From contig NZ_CP014167.1 of NCBI RefSeq assembly GCF_001685395.1, positions 1,865,501 through 1,929,500 of the forward strand: a stretch of DNA of 64,000 nt. Direction: 5' to 3'. Origin of the DNA: Paenibacillus yonginensis. Lineage in GTDB: Bacteria > Bacillota > Bacilli > Paenibacillales > Paenibacillaceae. Within the stretch, counting starts at the first letter, position 1. Every line of letters begins with the position of its first letter. Positions 45,978 through 53,983 of the stretch are shown here, in pieces. Below the pieces are notes generated by a model. That model did not search any database. It was not told the origin of the DNA and saw only the letters and a list, made by a program, of their open reading frames with translations. The translations under genes were made by a program, and so were the position numbers.

Positions 45978-45994
45978 AGAGATCCCCCCTTTCT

Positions 45995-46870
45995 TCAGTA
46001 CGTAACCCAGCGCTTCTGCATTTGAAGCTGGACCAATGTAAGGATAAAGATGATAACGAACAGCACATAGGACATGGCAGAAGCCGCGCCGAAATGATAG
46101 TTTTGGAAAGCTGAGTTGTAGATGTAATAAACAAGGACGTTGGTCGACCTGCCCGGTCCTCCTTGCGTCATAGCCATCACAGTATCGAATACCTGGAAGG
46201 AGCTGATGATTCCCGTCACGACACTAAAGAAAATAACAGGCGACAATCCGGGCAGCGTGACATGGATAAATTTCTTGAACCGGTTGGCACCGTCAAGCTC
46301 GGCAGCCTCGTACAAATGACGCGGCACCCCCTGCAGACCGGCAAACAGGATGACCGCATTGTAGCCGACACCTTTCCAGATACTAACCAGCATAACTGCA
46401 GGAAGCGCAAGAGAAGTCGAAGCCAGCCATGCCGGCGGATTACTCACCCCAATAAACCTAAGAATCGTATTGATCGGTCCGTATTGCGTAAACATAGCTC
46501 CCCAGATGATACCCACTGCGATAGAAGCTGTAATGTTCGGAAAAAAATAGAAGACGCGAAACAGATTAATACCGCGGACTTTAGCGTTCATTAGCAGCGC
46601 CAATAAGATAGACAAAATAATTGTCAGCGGAACGGTAACCACTGTGTAATACAGATTATTGAGCAGTGAAATTTTAAAGGTTTCATCTGACCATAAATGA
46701 CGGTAATTCTCCAGTCCGATCCACTGAACCGGCGTGAGTCCATCCCATCTCGTAAAACTTAAATATAAAGAATCCAATACCGGATATAAGGTGAATACCA
46801 GAAGCCCAATCAAACTTGGAGCTAGAAACAAATAGGCAACACCGTATTTCTTAACACTTTTTACGAACAT
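45995..46870 (-). CDS. Sugar ABC transporter permease (MalF/LplB-like)
   Basis: 291 residues, six helices (YLFLAPSLIGLLVFTLYPVL first) and the EAA motif EAAELDGANRFKKFIHVTLP. With its downstream partner it forms the membrane channel for the oligosaccharide delivered by the binding protein encoded upstream. A stem-loop lies between this gene and the binding-protein gene. Confidence 0.93.
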   Translation of the reverse strand: MFVKSVKKYGVAYLFLAPSLIGLLVFTLYPVLDSLYLSFTRWDGLTPVQWIGLENYRHLWSDETFKISLLNNLYYTVVTVPLTIILSILLALLMNAKVRGINLFRVFYFFPNITASIAVGIIWGAMFTQYGPINTILRFIGVSNPPAWLASTSLALPAVMLVSIWKGVGYNAVILFAGLQGVPRHLYEAAELDGANRFKKFIHVTLPGLSPVIFFSVVTGIISSFQVFDTVMAMTQGGPGRSTNVLVYYIYNSAFQNYHFGAASAMSYVLFVIIFILTLVQLQMQKRWVTY

Positions 46871-46899
46871 ACGTTCACCCCTTGGCCGTAAAGAATTAG

Positions 46900-46934
46900 G
46901 GGAAAAGCTTTTTACAAGGTAATAAGCTTCTCCC
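46900..46934 (-). other. Intercistronic stem-loop after the binding-protein gene
   Basis: GGGAgAAGCTT pairs with AAGCTTtTCCC (minus strand), 11 positions with one mismatch and a 13-base loop. Its place between binding-protein and permease genes fits a stabiliser or partial terminator that raises binding-protein levels above permease levels. Confidence 0.65.
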
Positions 46935-46953
46935 GATCATAATGCCATTTACT

Positions 46954-48261
46954 TTATGAATGAACTTCTTTCTGGAAGCGGCTCTGCATGTTTTGTATAG
47001 TCTTATCCAAAGACTGCTTATCCAGCAGATACAAGGTGGTCTCTTCCTTCATGATGTTCATAACTTGATTGTACAGAGGGTCCATTGGAACCTGGCTTAA
47101 TACTTTGATCGGATCGTTAAGAACACTTACATGTTCAGGAGTTGTCACATTGGACTGGAACGCCTGCTTGACCGAGTCTGTATTCCATGGAGTTAACAAT
47201 CCGTTGCTGGCAAATATTTGGGCGGCTTCTTCTGAAGCTACATACGCTGCAAATGTCTTAGCTGCATCCATGTGACTTGATTCTTTATTGACCATCACAA
47301 CCGAATAGGAGCCGGTCGTTGCCGGTTCCGAGCCCTCCCAGTGCGGAAGCGGAGCCACATCATAATTCATCTTCACGTTTTTGCTCGAAATGGTATCGTT
47401 CAGCTGCTGCACGGCCCAGTCCCCATTCCACATCATGCCTACATTTCCCTGGAGAAAACGCCCCGCATAATCATTGCCGGCATTTCCGACCAGCTCACTG
47501 AACGGCTGCTGAGCTTTGTCCACATTGGTCAAATTATAATAATATTGAAGGACCTTCTTGAATTCCTGAAGATCCTCTGGTTTCATAGGATTATTTGCGC
47601 CTTTGATATTGGCAAGCACACGCCACCAGTTGTTCTCCGCCTGATAACTCATCGAGCCATACACTTTGTTTTGGCCGCTTCCGCTCGAAAGCTGTTTGGC
47701 TACCTGCTCATACTTGTCCCAGGTCCACGAGCTGTCCGGATAGGCGACTCCGGCTTTATCAAATATATCCTTGTTATAGTAAAGAACCCATTTGCTCGTT
47801 CGGTAAGGCAGCCCATAAATATGGCCTTCGTAATTCAATTGTTTAATCGATTCCGAAATGCCGGCCAAATCACTGGAAGTTGCTAAATCATCGAGGGGTT
47901 CCAAAACCTGCTTGGAGGTATACTCGGCCAAGTTGGATGTACTTGAAGTTGCAAAAACGTCCATGTCTTCGCCAGTTGACAGATTGACCAGCAGTTTTTG
48001 CTGATAATCACTTGTCGGAATGTAGTTGGCATTAACCTTGATATTGGGGTATTTCTTCTCGAAACCGTTTACAACTTTGTCCATATAAACCTGTTCATCG
48101 GTCCAGTCATAATAATTGATAGTTACTTTCTTTCCTGAAGCAGTTGTCCCATTCGACGATGAGGCCCCCGAATCAGACGAGTTGGACGAACACGCAGTTA
48201 ACACAGTCGCACTGAATACGGCAATCAACACGCCGATCGATAACATCTTCAAACGATTCAT
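46954..48261 (-). CDS. ABC sugar-binding lipoprotein (extracellular solute-binding family 1)
   Basis: 435 residues. MNRLKMLSIGVLIAVFSATV leads to the lipobox LTACSS, followed by a Ser/Gly linker and a family 1 sugar-binding fold. Landmarks are INYYDWTDEQVYMDKVVNGF, LPYRTSKWVLYYNKDIFDKAG and GNVGMMWNGDWAVQQLND. It probably captures aldotetraouronic acid or related xylo-oligosaccharides, judged by its position before aguA. The ATG at 48261 has a weak GGGGG ribosome site. It is the first gene of the transport operon, transcribed from a promoter after the yesN terminator. Confidence 0.92.
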   Translation of the reverse strand: MNRLKMLSIGVLIAVFSATVLTACSSNSSDSGASSSNGTTASGKKVTINYYDWTDEQVYMDKVVNGFEKKYPNIKVNANYIPTSDYQQKLLVNLSTGEDMDVFATSSTSNLAEYTSKQVLEPLDDLATSSDLAGISESIKQLNYEGHIYGLPYRTSKWVLYYNKDIFDKAGVAYPDSSWTWDKYEQVAKQLSSGSGQNKVYGSMSYQAENNWWRVLANIKGANNPMKPEDLQEFKKVLQYYYNLTNVDKAQQPFSELVGNAGNDYAGRFLQGNVGMMWNGDWAVQQLNDTISSKNVKMNYDVAPLPHWEGSEPATTGSYSVVMVNKESSHMDAAKTFAAYVASEEAAQIFASNGLLTPWNTDSVKQAFQSNVTTPEHVSVLNDPIKVLSQVPMDPLYNQVMNIMKEETTLYLLDKQSLDKTIQNMQSRFQKEVHS

Positions 48262-48333
48262 TCGTAAAACCCCCACATCTTTTTTTCGATGTCGCGATCA
48301 TCTGCCTTTCATTTTAGAGTAGGGGGTTAGTTT

Positions 48334-48347
48334 TGAAAACGCATTAA
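48334..48347 (-). promoter_or_regulatory. Weak cre-like site at the binding-protein promoter
   Basis: On the minus strand TTAATGCGTTTTCA matches the catabolite element TGWAAnCGnTnWCA except at two positions. It overlaps the -35 (TTTTCA) of a promoter whose -10 is TAAAAT. CcpA control is plausible but the match is imperfect. Confidence 0.35.
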
Positions 48348-48351
48348 TCTT

Positions 48352-48381
48352 CGGAAAAAGGAACTATTCTTCGGGAGTTCC
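48352..48381 (-). terminator. Terminator of the yesM-yesN pair
   Basis: GGAACT / AGTTCC stem followed by T5 on the minus strand, directly after the response-regulator stop. Confidence 0.8.
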
Positions 48382-48383
48382 GA

Positions 48384-49400
48384 TTATGAGGGCTGATTAC
48401 GGTACTCTGTCGGCGTCAAGCCGAGGAACATCTTGAATACCTTCGTGAACGATCGTGGATTTCTATAACCCAGGTAATCGGAAATATCATTAATTTTCAT
48501 TGTCGTTTCTACCAGCAGTTCTTTCGCTTTCTCAATCTTCATACGGGTCACGTACTGAATAAAAGTTTCGCCGCTTTTCTCTTTAAAATATTCACTGAAA
48601 TAAGTCGGATTGAAATGTACATAATCCGCGACCTCCGCCAACGTCAGAGAATCATAAAGATGATCGGCAATATATTCCTTGGCCAGTTTAATCGTTTTGT
48701 TATCGCTCAGTTCATTCGGTCCAAAATCCCGTACATAGGTGAACCGAAGATGAATCGCATGGCGAATATTCGATAAATTGCTCAGGTCATTGGAAGATAT
48801 TCGAATATCCTTGTCGAAGCCGTACAGCCGGTATCTGCCAAAGAAATAATTAACAATCCGCACTACTTCATCCACGTATTGAGTTATCGTCATGGATTTC
48901 CTCAGTAACTCTTGTCCTTCCTCAATGACCGCCGCAACTCGCTCCGAATCAAACGATTCCAGGGCGTTAGTCAATTGGAATTCAAATCTTTGCAGCTGCA
49001 CATGCGCTGACTCGGAGCGCACCTTGATGCTTCTGAAATCTCGCTCGAAATTAGCGAACACGGTAAGGAGATCCTCATCATGGATGGGCTTTAGCAAATA
49101 ATCGTAAGCACGAAGGCGCAGCGCGGCACGTACAAGCGGGAACTCTTCATAACCCGTAAGAAAGACCACAGGAATCCGGCTGCCTTGTTCCGTAAGTTTA
49201 TCCAGCATGGCAATCCCGTCAATAACAGGCATCTTGATATCGCTCAAAATCAAATCGAAGGCGGAATGCTCAATCCGCTCTATGGCTTCTTTCCCGTTTG
49301 CCGTCTCTTCAATCGCCCATTCGGGGAGAAGCCTTTGCACCATACGAACGACCCCTTTGCGAATAAGCCATTCATCGTCTACAACCAGCAGCCTGAGCAT
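48384..49400 (-). CDS. Response regulator with AraC output domain (YesN-like)
   Basis: 338 residues. The receiver domain begins LRLLVVDDEWLIRKGVVRMV, and its phosphoacceptor aspartate is in LILSDIKMPVIDG near residue 54. The C-terminal AraC domain reads DSLTLAEVADYVHFNPTYFSEYFKEKSGE and ISDYLGYRNPRSFTKVFKMF. It pairs with the sensor kinase directly upstream (no gap) and very likely activates the ABC-aguA-GH2 operon. This YesM/YesN arrangement is the usual control of Paenibacillus glycan clusters. Confidence 0.94.
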   Translation of the reverse strand: MLRLLVVDDEWLIRKGVVRMVQRLLPEWAIEETANGKEAIERIEHSAFDLILSDIKMPVIDGIAMLDKLTEQGSRIPVVFLTGYEEFPLVRAALRLRAYDYLLKPIHDEDLLTVFANFERDFRSIKVRSESAHVQLQRFEFQLTNALESFDSERVAAVIEEGQELLRKSMTITQYVDEVVRIVNYFFGRYRLYGFDKDIRISSNDLSNLSNIRHAIHLRFTYVRDFGPNELSDNKTIKLAKEYIADHLYDSLTLAEVADYVHFNPTYFSEYFKEKSGETFIQYVTRMKIEKAKELLVETTMKINDISDYLGYRNPRSFTKVFKMFLGLTPTEYRNQPS

Positions 49401-51164
49401 TCATATTCCCCCTTCGATTCTTGGAACCCGTATTTCAACGGTCGTCCCTGATCCATATACAGTTGTTAGAGATAAGCCATAAGGACTGCCATATTCCAGT
49501 TGAATACGGGTATGCAGGTTTTTGAGTCCAATGCCGGAGTCCCCAAACGCAAGCTCATTTGCTTCACCAGTCAAATAGGCATTCAGCATGGCCAATTCGT
49601 CCTCTTTCATGCCAATACCGTTATCTTGAATTTTGATCCGGATTCCCTCTTCACAAGCCTTGATTTCCAGTTTGATCCACTTCATGCCGTCTGCCTGATC
49701 GAAGCCGTGATGAATGCAGTTCTCCACAACAGGCTGCAGCAAAATCGGGATAACCAGACAATTCAGTAGAGCTGGATCTTCATCATATTCCATAGTCAAC
49801 GTGTTCCCCGAGCGAATCTGCTCGATTTTTATGTAATTATGAACCTGTTGAATCTCCTCGCGGAGCTTAACCTTGGAATTTTGTTTCTTCAAACTATAGC
49901 GGAGCATACCGCCGAGAGCCGTCGTGATCTCCTTGATCCCTTCCCGGTCATCTATCTCCGCCAACGCGCGGATGGCCTCCAGATTATTGAAGAGAAAATG
50001 CGGCCGGATTTGCAGCTTCAAATTGTTCAGCTCCGCTTCCTTCTGTTTATAACGGAACTCCAATACCTGGTTGATCAGCTCGTCGATTCTCTGATTCATT
50101 TTATTGAACGCCCGGCCGACCTGACTAATTTCCAAATTGCCGTTCAGCGACTGAAAGGCAACATTAAAGTTCCCTTTCTCAACGCTTCCCATCAGCCTCC
50201 GCAGCGTCTTGAGAGGTTTTGTAATCGTGTTGGACAAGAAAATCGATACCATCAAAACAACTACTAGAATGACAGCCGACACGGTTGCAATAATGTTATA
50301 TAAAATATCCTTTCCCGCATTCAACTCGGATTCCGAGACAATCCCTACGATTTTCCATCCTGTATCCGCGGATTCCAGTTGGTTCACGATCAGCTTTTCA
50401 CCATTGCTTTTCACAATCTTTTGGTGAGGATCTAGCCCCTGCAGGGCCGAAAGATAACGGTCGTTTTTGCTATAGATCACATTGCGGTTTTGATCCAGAA
50501 CAACAAAATTGGAATCGTTGCCCAGATTAGCACTTTGGAAAATGCTTTCCAGTCCCGTGAAATTAACGTCTATGATGACCACCCCAAGAATCGGCCCATT
50601 ATAGACTTTAATGGCACGAGCAATAGAGAAGGCAGGCTCCGGACGGTTAATGATGCGAGCGTCATTGACTTTTCCCGTGAAGACTACTTTGCCGTTTGCT
50701 TTGACCGCTTCTTGATACCATGGGGAGTTTTGGAAATCGTATTGGTAGTTAATATTCGCGTTGTAGATCGAACTGGAGAAGATTTGCCCATCGCGCCGAT
50801 AAAGGAACACGCTTTGCAAATCCTGACGCGGATTGCGGATTGCCTGGGACAACAAAATCTGTGTCTGATTAAACTCCGAATCGCTAATGTTCCCCGTTTT
50901 TGCCATGATGTCTAAAATCTTATTGTTGTAATAGGGCAGTACGGACAACCTCGTTAATTCGCTCAAATAAGTGTTCAAGTGATCGTTAATCAGATGAACC
51001 GTATTAGCTACATTGCTATCCGTATTTTTCGTAATTTGATTGCTGTAAATCAAGCTTGACAGCACGGTCAGAAGGATCATAGGGACAAGTGCCAGCGGCA
51101 AATAAGTAAAGATCATTTTTTTCTGAAAAGTAAGCGCTTCCCAATATTTTCGTAATATTCGCAT
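49401..51164 (-). CDS. Sensor histidine kinase (YesM-like)
   Basis: 587 residues: one N-terminal membrane helix (MIFTYLPLALVPMILLTVLS), an extracytoplasmic dCache-type sensing region of about 250 residues, and a second helix (IIATVSAVILVVVLMVSIFL). HAMP (NTITKPLKTLRRLMGSVEKG) and the YesM-type His_kinase domain follow, with the histidine in LQIRPHFLFNNLEAIRAL. The ATPase has VVENCIHHGFD and DNGIGM. It probably senses extracellular xylan fragments or the loaded binding protein. The ATG at 51164 follows GGAGG by seven bases. Confidence 0.93.
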   Translation of the reverse strand: MRILRKYWEALTFQKKMIFTYLPLALVPMILLTVLSSLIYSNQITKNTDSNVANTVHLINDHLNTYLSELTRLSVLPYYNNKILDIMAKTGNISDSEFNQTQILLSQAIRNPRQDLQSVFLYRRDGQIFSSSIYNANINYQYDFQNSPWYQEAVKANGKVVFTGKVNDARIINRPEPAFSIARAIKVYNGPILGVVIIDVNFTGLESIFQSANLGNDSNFVVLDQNRNVIYSKNDRYLSALQGLDPHQKIVKSNGEKLIVNQLESADTGWKIVGIVSESELNAGKDILYNIIATVSAVILVVVLMVSIFLSNTITKPLKTLRRLMGSVEKGNFNVAFQSLNGNLEISQVGRAFNKMNQRIDELINQVLEFRYKQKEAELNNLKLQIRPHFLFNNLEAIRALAEIDDREGIKEITTALGGMLRYSLKKQNSKVKLREEIQQVHNYIKIEQIRSGNTLTMEYDEDPALLNCLVIPILLQPVVENCIHHGFDQADGMKWIKLEIKACEEGIRIKIQDNGIGMKEDELAMLNAYLTGEANELAFGDSGIGLKNLHTRIQLEYGSPYGLSLTTVYGSGTTVEIRVPRIEGGI

Positions 51165-51231
51165 GCTTCTGCCTCCAGTCAACGAAAAGAAAAAGGGACG
51201 TTTCCTTACGTTCACTCTTGAGAATAAGCCG

Positions 51232-51290
51232 GAATAGGAACATCCCCTAAATCTATTAAATTATTGTATCAGAGAGCCTTTTCCTATTCC
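51232..51290. repeat. 8-bp inverted repeat around the sensor-kinase promoter
   Basis: GGAATAGG (51232-51239) and CCTATTCC (51283-51290) are exact inverted copies 43 bases apart, flanking a likely minus-strand -10 (TACAAT). They may be an operator pair or a long hairpin in the untranslated leader. Confidence 0.3.
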
Positions 51291-51330
51291 AAACAAAAGA
51301 TGGAATTCGGATCTCGTCTACTTTTATTCT

Positions 51331-51741
51331 CTACCCCATCGCCACCGCCGCAATCGCCTCTACCTCGATCAGCAGGTCCTCGCGAATGAGCCTTCTGACC
51401 TCAACGGCCGAGCTGGCCGGGGGATTGCTTAAATTGATGTATTGATCCCTGACTTCCCGCACGCTTGCCATCTGAGAAATATCGACCATAAAAAAGGTCA
51501 GCTTAATGACATCCGCAAAGGATGCCCCTTCCGTTTCCAAAGCGAGCCGTATGTTCTCAAACACCTGCCGCGTCTGAGCGGCAAGATCACCTTCTCCGAC
51601 AAGCTGTCCCTCATTATCCAGCGCAATTTGGCCGGAGATATATAACATTCTCGCATTTTTGACTTCTACAATATGAGAGTAGCCGAAAGTCGGCGGCATC
51701 GTGTCGGGTCTTGCGAAGCGGATCGATTTGTTGGTTTCCAT
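51331..51741 (-). CDS. RidA family protein (reactive intermediate deaminase-like)
   Basis: 136 residues of the YjgF/YER057c/UK114 fold. It has GYSHIVEVKNARMLYISGQIALDN, LAAQTRQVFENIRLALETEGASFADVIKLTFFMVDI, and the conserved PPASSAVEVRRLIREDLLIEVEAIA. The usual substrate-contact arginine is present in VRRL. Typical RidA proteins hydrolyse enamine/imine by-products of PLP enzymes; exact specificity is unclear. It lies just before the insertion-sequence region with its own promoter. Confidence 0.92.
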   Translation of the reverse strand: METNKSIRFARPDTMPPTFGYSHIVEVKNARMLYISGQIALDNEGQLVGEGDLAAQTRQVFENIRLALETEGASFADVIKLTFFMVDISQMASVREVRDQYINLSNPPASSAVEVRRLIREDLLIEVEAIAAVAMG

Positions 51742-52496
51742 CAGTAATCTCCTTATGTACGAATCGTTGAAATAATGTTATCTAATTCTACTATAAAATG
51801 GAACGGCTAATCTATCCAGGAATTTTCCGATACGCTAGAGAATTAGCAGCCTGACAGCATGACAATGCTGCGGGTCGAAATGCATTTCTAGCCGCAGATG
51901 GAGACCAAAATCGTGAACGAGGGGATGGGCTTCGTATGGCAAAGGTGCTTAATATTGGGAACAGAAAAATCAGCCCCCCCTTCCAACGGGTGGTTTGCAC
52001 TAGGGGTATAACCCCCTGTTGCCAAACTGCGCCTAAAGATGCTAGCCTGACCACAAAGCGTTCAGGCTCAGTGTTATTTGTCTCTTTCACTTACCAGTTA
52101 AACTGGTTTTATTTTTCCTTGCTCTTGTTGCTGCTGAATGGATCTTCATACTCTTTTACACTCAGCTTATCCACTGCCTGGTCATGTGCCTCTTGCTCTC
52201 GAATGTATTTGGCGACGGTGGCTTCATTTAGCCCCACTGTACTTACGTAGTAGCCTTCCGCCCAGAATTTCCGGTTCCCATACTTATACTTCAAATTGGC
52301 GTGCTTCTCGAAGATCATGAGTGCGCTTTTCCCTTTTAAATAGCCCTTAAAGGAAGATACCGATATTTTCGGCGGTATCGCCACCAGCATGTGGACATGA
52401 TCCGGCGTCATATGCCCTTCTAGTATTTCTACTCCCTTGTATTTACATAGACGCTTCATGATTTCAATTAGATCTCTTCTCACTTGATTGCTGATC

Positions 52497-52522
52497 TGGA
52501 TTGTCAACATTAAATCAGACAG
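52497..52522 (+). repeat. IS3 terminal inverted repeat, orfB side
   Basis: Starts TGGATTGTCAACATTAAA and aligns with the other end at about 18 of 26 positions, including the shared TGGAT tip, ACA-TTAA core and GACA. Confidence 0.85.
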
Positions 52523-53309
52523 CTTTTTTAAGGGCTACTTGACGGTACTGAACAGGCGTCATGTACCCCAATGATCCATGAATTCGATGCTTGTTAAACC
52601 AGTTAACATAGTCGTATAGTTCCAACTGCAGGTGATCGAGGCTCTGGAACTCCATCTGATGGATGAACTCCGTTTTCATGACCTTGTAGGTTGCTTCCGC
52701 TACAGCGTTGTCATAAGGACAACCCTTCGCGCTTAACGATCGACTGATCTCAAAGGTTTCCAGAAGCTCGTCCATCTTCTGGTTTTTAAACTCACTTCCA
52801 CGGTCCGTATGAAACCACTGGATTTGGCTCAGGTCACCTTCTACCGTAGCAAAGGCGCGCGAAACCAGAGCAGCGTCCTTATGTGGACCTGCACTATGGC
52901 CAATGATCTCTCGATTGAACAGGTCGATGAGGACGCAAATGTAGTGCCAACGGTGCCCTACCTTCACATACGTTAGATCGCTGACCACGAAGCGCTTAAT
53001 TTCAGCCTGGTCAAACTCACGAGCTAACACATTCGTCGTTGCCGCCTCATTACAGGCCGTTTTGTGGGGCTTAAACTGGGCAATGGTATAGGTGGAGACC
53101 AGGCCTTGCTCACGCATGATTCGGCCAATACGGCGTCTAGACACGATGAGTCCTTGTTCCTGGAGCTTGGTTTTGATCTTTCGTGTACCGTAGGCTTTTC
53201 GGTTCTTATAGAAGATTTCCACAATAGCCTTTGATAACCCATCTTCATTCGGTCGTTCTTTGGCTTCATAATAGTACGTACTTCTTGCAATTTGCAGGAC
53301 GTTACACAA
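52515..53309 (-). CDS. IS3-family transposase OrfB (DDE integrase)
   Basis: 264 residues from the first ATG; the frame is open further upstream (VAIIRNNLDKYSVSAL) and is normally reached by -1 frameshifting from orfA. An HTH_21-like segment (GTRKIKTKLQEQGLIVSRRRIGRIM) is followed by the integrase core with all three acids: D in SDLTYVKVG, D in WFHTDRGSEF and E in NAVAEATYKVMKTEF. It cuts and joins the element ends. It appears undamaged. Confidence 0.94.
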   Translation of the reverse strand: MCNVLQIARSTYYYEAKERPNEDGLSKAIVEIFYKNRKAYGTRKIKTKLQEQGLIVSRRRIGRIMREQGLVSTYTIAQFKPHKTACNEAATTNVLAREFDQAEIKRFVVSDLTYVKVGHRWHYICVLIDLFNREIIGHSAGPHKDAALVSRAFATVEGDLSQIQWFHTDRGSEFKNQKMDELLETFEISRSLSAKGCPYDNAVAEATYKVMKTEFIHQMEFQSLDHLQLELYDYVNWFNKHRIHGSLGYMTPVQYRQVALKKAV

Positions 53310-53350
53310 TGCTGATACCGAGTATTTATCCAGGTTATTCCGAATGATAG

Positions 53351-53632
53351 CTACTTTCGTCCCATGATCAGCGCCGCTTGCTTTAAAATATCTACCTCCA
53401 TCTTCAGACGTTGGTTCTCTTTTCGTAACGCCATCAGTTCGGTTTCTTCTGATGAACGATTATCCTTTTCCTTAAAGGAACCCGTTGTCTGAGCCTGAAT
53501 AATCCAACGGTCTAAAGCGGAAGCTGTGAGGTCGTATTCCTCCACAATCGCTGCCCTGGACTTCCCATTCTCATAAAGCTGTACCATTTGTCGCTTAAAT
53601 TCTGCAGTAAAGGTACGTCGTTGTTTTGGCAT
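53351..53632 (-). CDS. IS3-family transposase OrfA (helix-turn-helix, leucine zipper)
   Basis: 93 residues. MPKQRRTFTAEFKRQMVQLY and AAIVEEYDLTASALDRWI form the HTH_Tnp_1 domain that binds the inverted repeats. ETELMALRKENQRLKMEVDI is the coiled-coil multimerisation region. The heptamer used to enter orfB lies a few codons before its stop. Confidence 0.94.
   Translation of the reverse strand: MPKQRRTFTAEFKRQMVQLYENGKSRAAIVEEYDLTASALDRWIIQAQTTGSFKEKDNRSSEETELMALRKENQRLKMEVDILKQAALIMGRK
53381..53387 (-). other. Programmed -1 frameshift heptamer T_TTA_AAG
   Basis: In the orfA frame the codons read ATT TTA AAG, giving the X_XXY_YYZ heptamer T_TTA_AAG. A one-base slip back puts the ribosome in the orfB frame, open from here through the whole integrase, giving an OrfAB fusion. 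Confidence 0.75.
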
Positions 53633-53686
53633 TGTAGAGATCCGCTCCTTCGTATGATAGGTCTATTCTACAAGCCCTTATTTTCA

Positions 53687-53712
53687 TTGTCCAACTTAGT
53701 GTAGCCGATCCA
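53687..53712 (-). repeat. IS3 terminal inverted repeat, orfA side
   Basis: On the minus strand it starts TGGATCGGCTACACTAAG. The ATC duplication follows at 53713-53715. Confidence 0.85.
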
Positions 53713-53943
53713 ATCTCTTTACGTCTATACTTCGGGGTGAACACAATGTGATACTTACACATCCACTTTGTGTGCGCTAAACTAAAATTTTTACTTGCCA
53801 TATAAGACCATCCTTTCGAAATTTGAGCCTGAACATCTCAATTTTATCGAGGTGGTCTTATTGGTGTAACCCTAGATCCCTCCACCCGCATAGCGGGTGG
53901 TTTTATATTTCGCACGTTTCACGTGCTCAACAGGCTAAAGCCT

Positions 53944-53974
53944 ATTAAAAAAAACCGATTCCGCGGGAATCGGC
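53944..53974 (-). terminator. Uma2 gene terminator
   Basis: CCGATTCC / GGAATCGG stem with a three-base loop followed by eight T residues on the minus strand, ten bases after the stop. Confidence 0.92.
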
Positions 53975-53983
53975 TTTAGCGTA

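Larger units (their letters stand above)
52497..53712 (-). mobile_element. IS3-family insertion sequence, 1216 bp, complete
   Basis: Imperfect terminal inverted repeats of about 26 bp begin TGGAT at both ends: TGGATCGGCTACACTAAG at the upper end read on the minus strand, TGGATTGTCAACATTAAA at the lower. They are flanked by a 3-bp target duplication, ATC at 52494-52496 and 53713-53715. It contains orfA and orfB in different frames with a slippery heptamer between them. All parts look intact, so it may be active. Confidence 0.93.
52109..53801 (-). pseudogene. tnpA: IS200-family transposase TnpA, split by an IS3 insertion
   Basis: The N-terminal part (53801 down to about 53713) reads MASKNFSLAHTKWMCKYHIV then FTPKYRRKEI. 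The C-terminal part (52496 to 52109) reads SNQVRRDLIEIMKRLCKYKG, HMTPDHVHMLVAIPP with the HUH-type HVH, and FWAEGYYVSTVG with the catalytic tyrosine. Removing the IS3 and one copy of the GAT duplication restores one exact reading frame (KEI-SNQ) of about 155 residues with no other damage. The interruption is therefore the only visible lesion. Confidence 0.92.
51987..53900 (-). mobile_element. IS200/IS605-type element, interrupted
   Basis: An HUH-transposase element of about 0.7 kb once the nested IS3 is removed. Both ends carry CGGGTGG-N6-CTAGGG-like sequence in opposite orientation (from 51987, and at 53888 downwards). A perfect hairpin at the upper end has stems CCACCCGC (53882-53889) and GCGGGTGG (53893-53900). 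GTTCAGGCTCA (52060-52070) and its inverse (53824-53834) also flank the gene. Ends are approximate. The transposase is broken, so the copy cannot move on its own. Confidence 0.75.

Noticed and set aside
51798-52100. Open frames on both strands between ridA and the IS200 transposase, including HDNAAGRN and LAADGDQNRERGDG that faintly recall a TnpB tail
   Set aside because: The plus-strand reading has an internal stop, no zinc-ribbon cysteines and no RuvC motif. The minus-strand frame overlaps the IS end. Evidence is too weak for TnpB.
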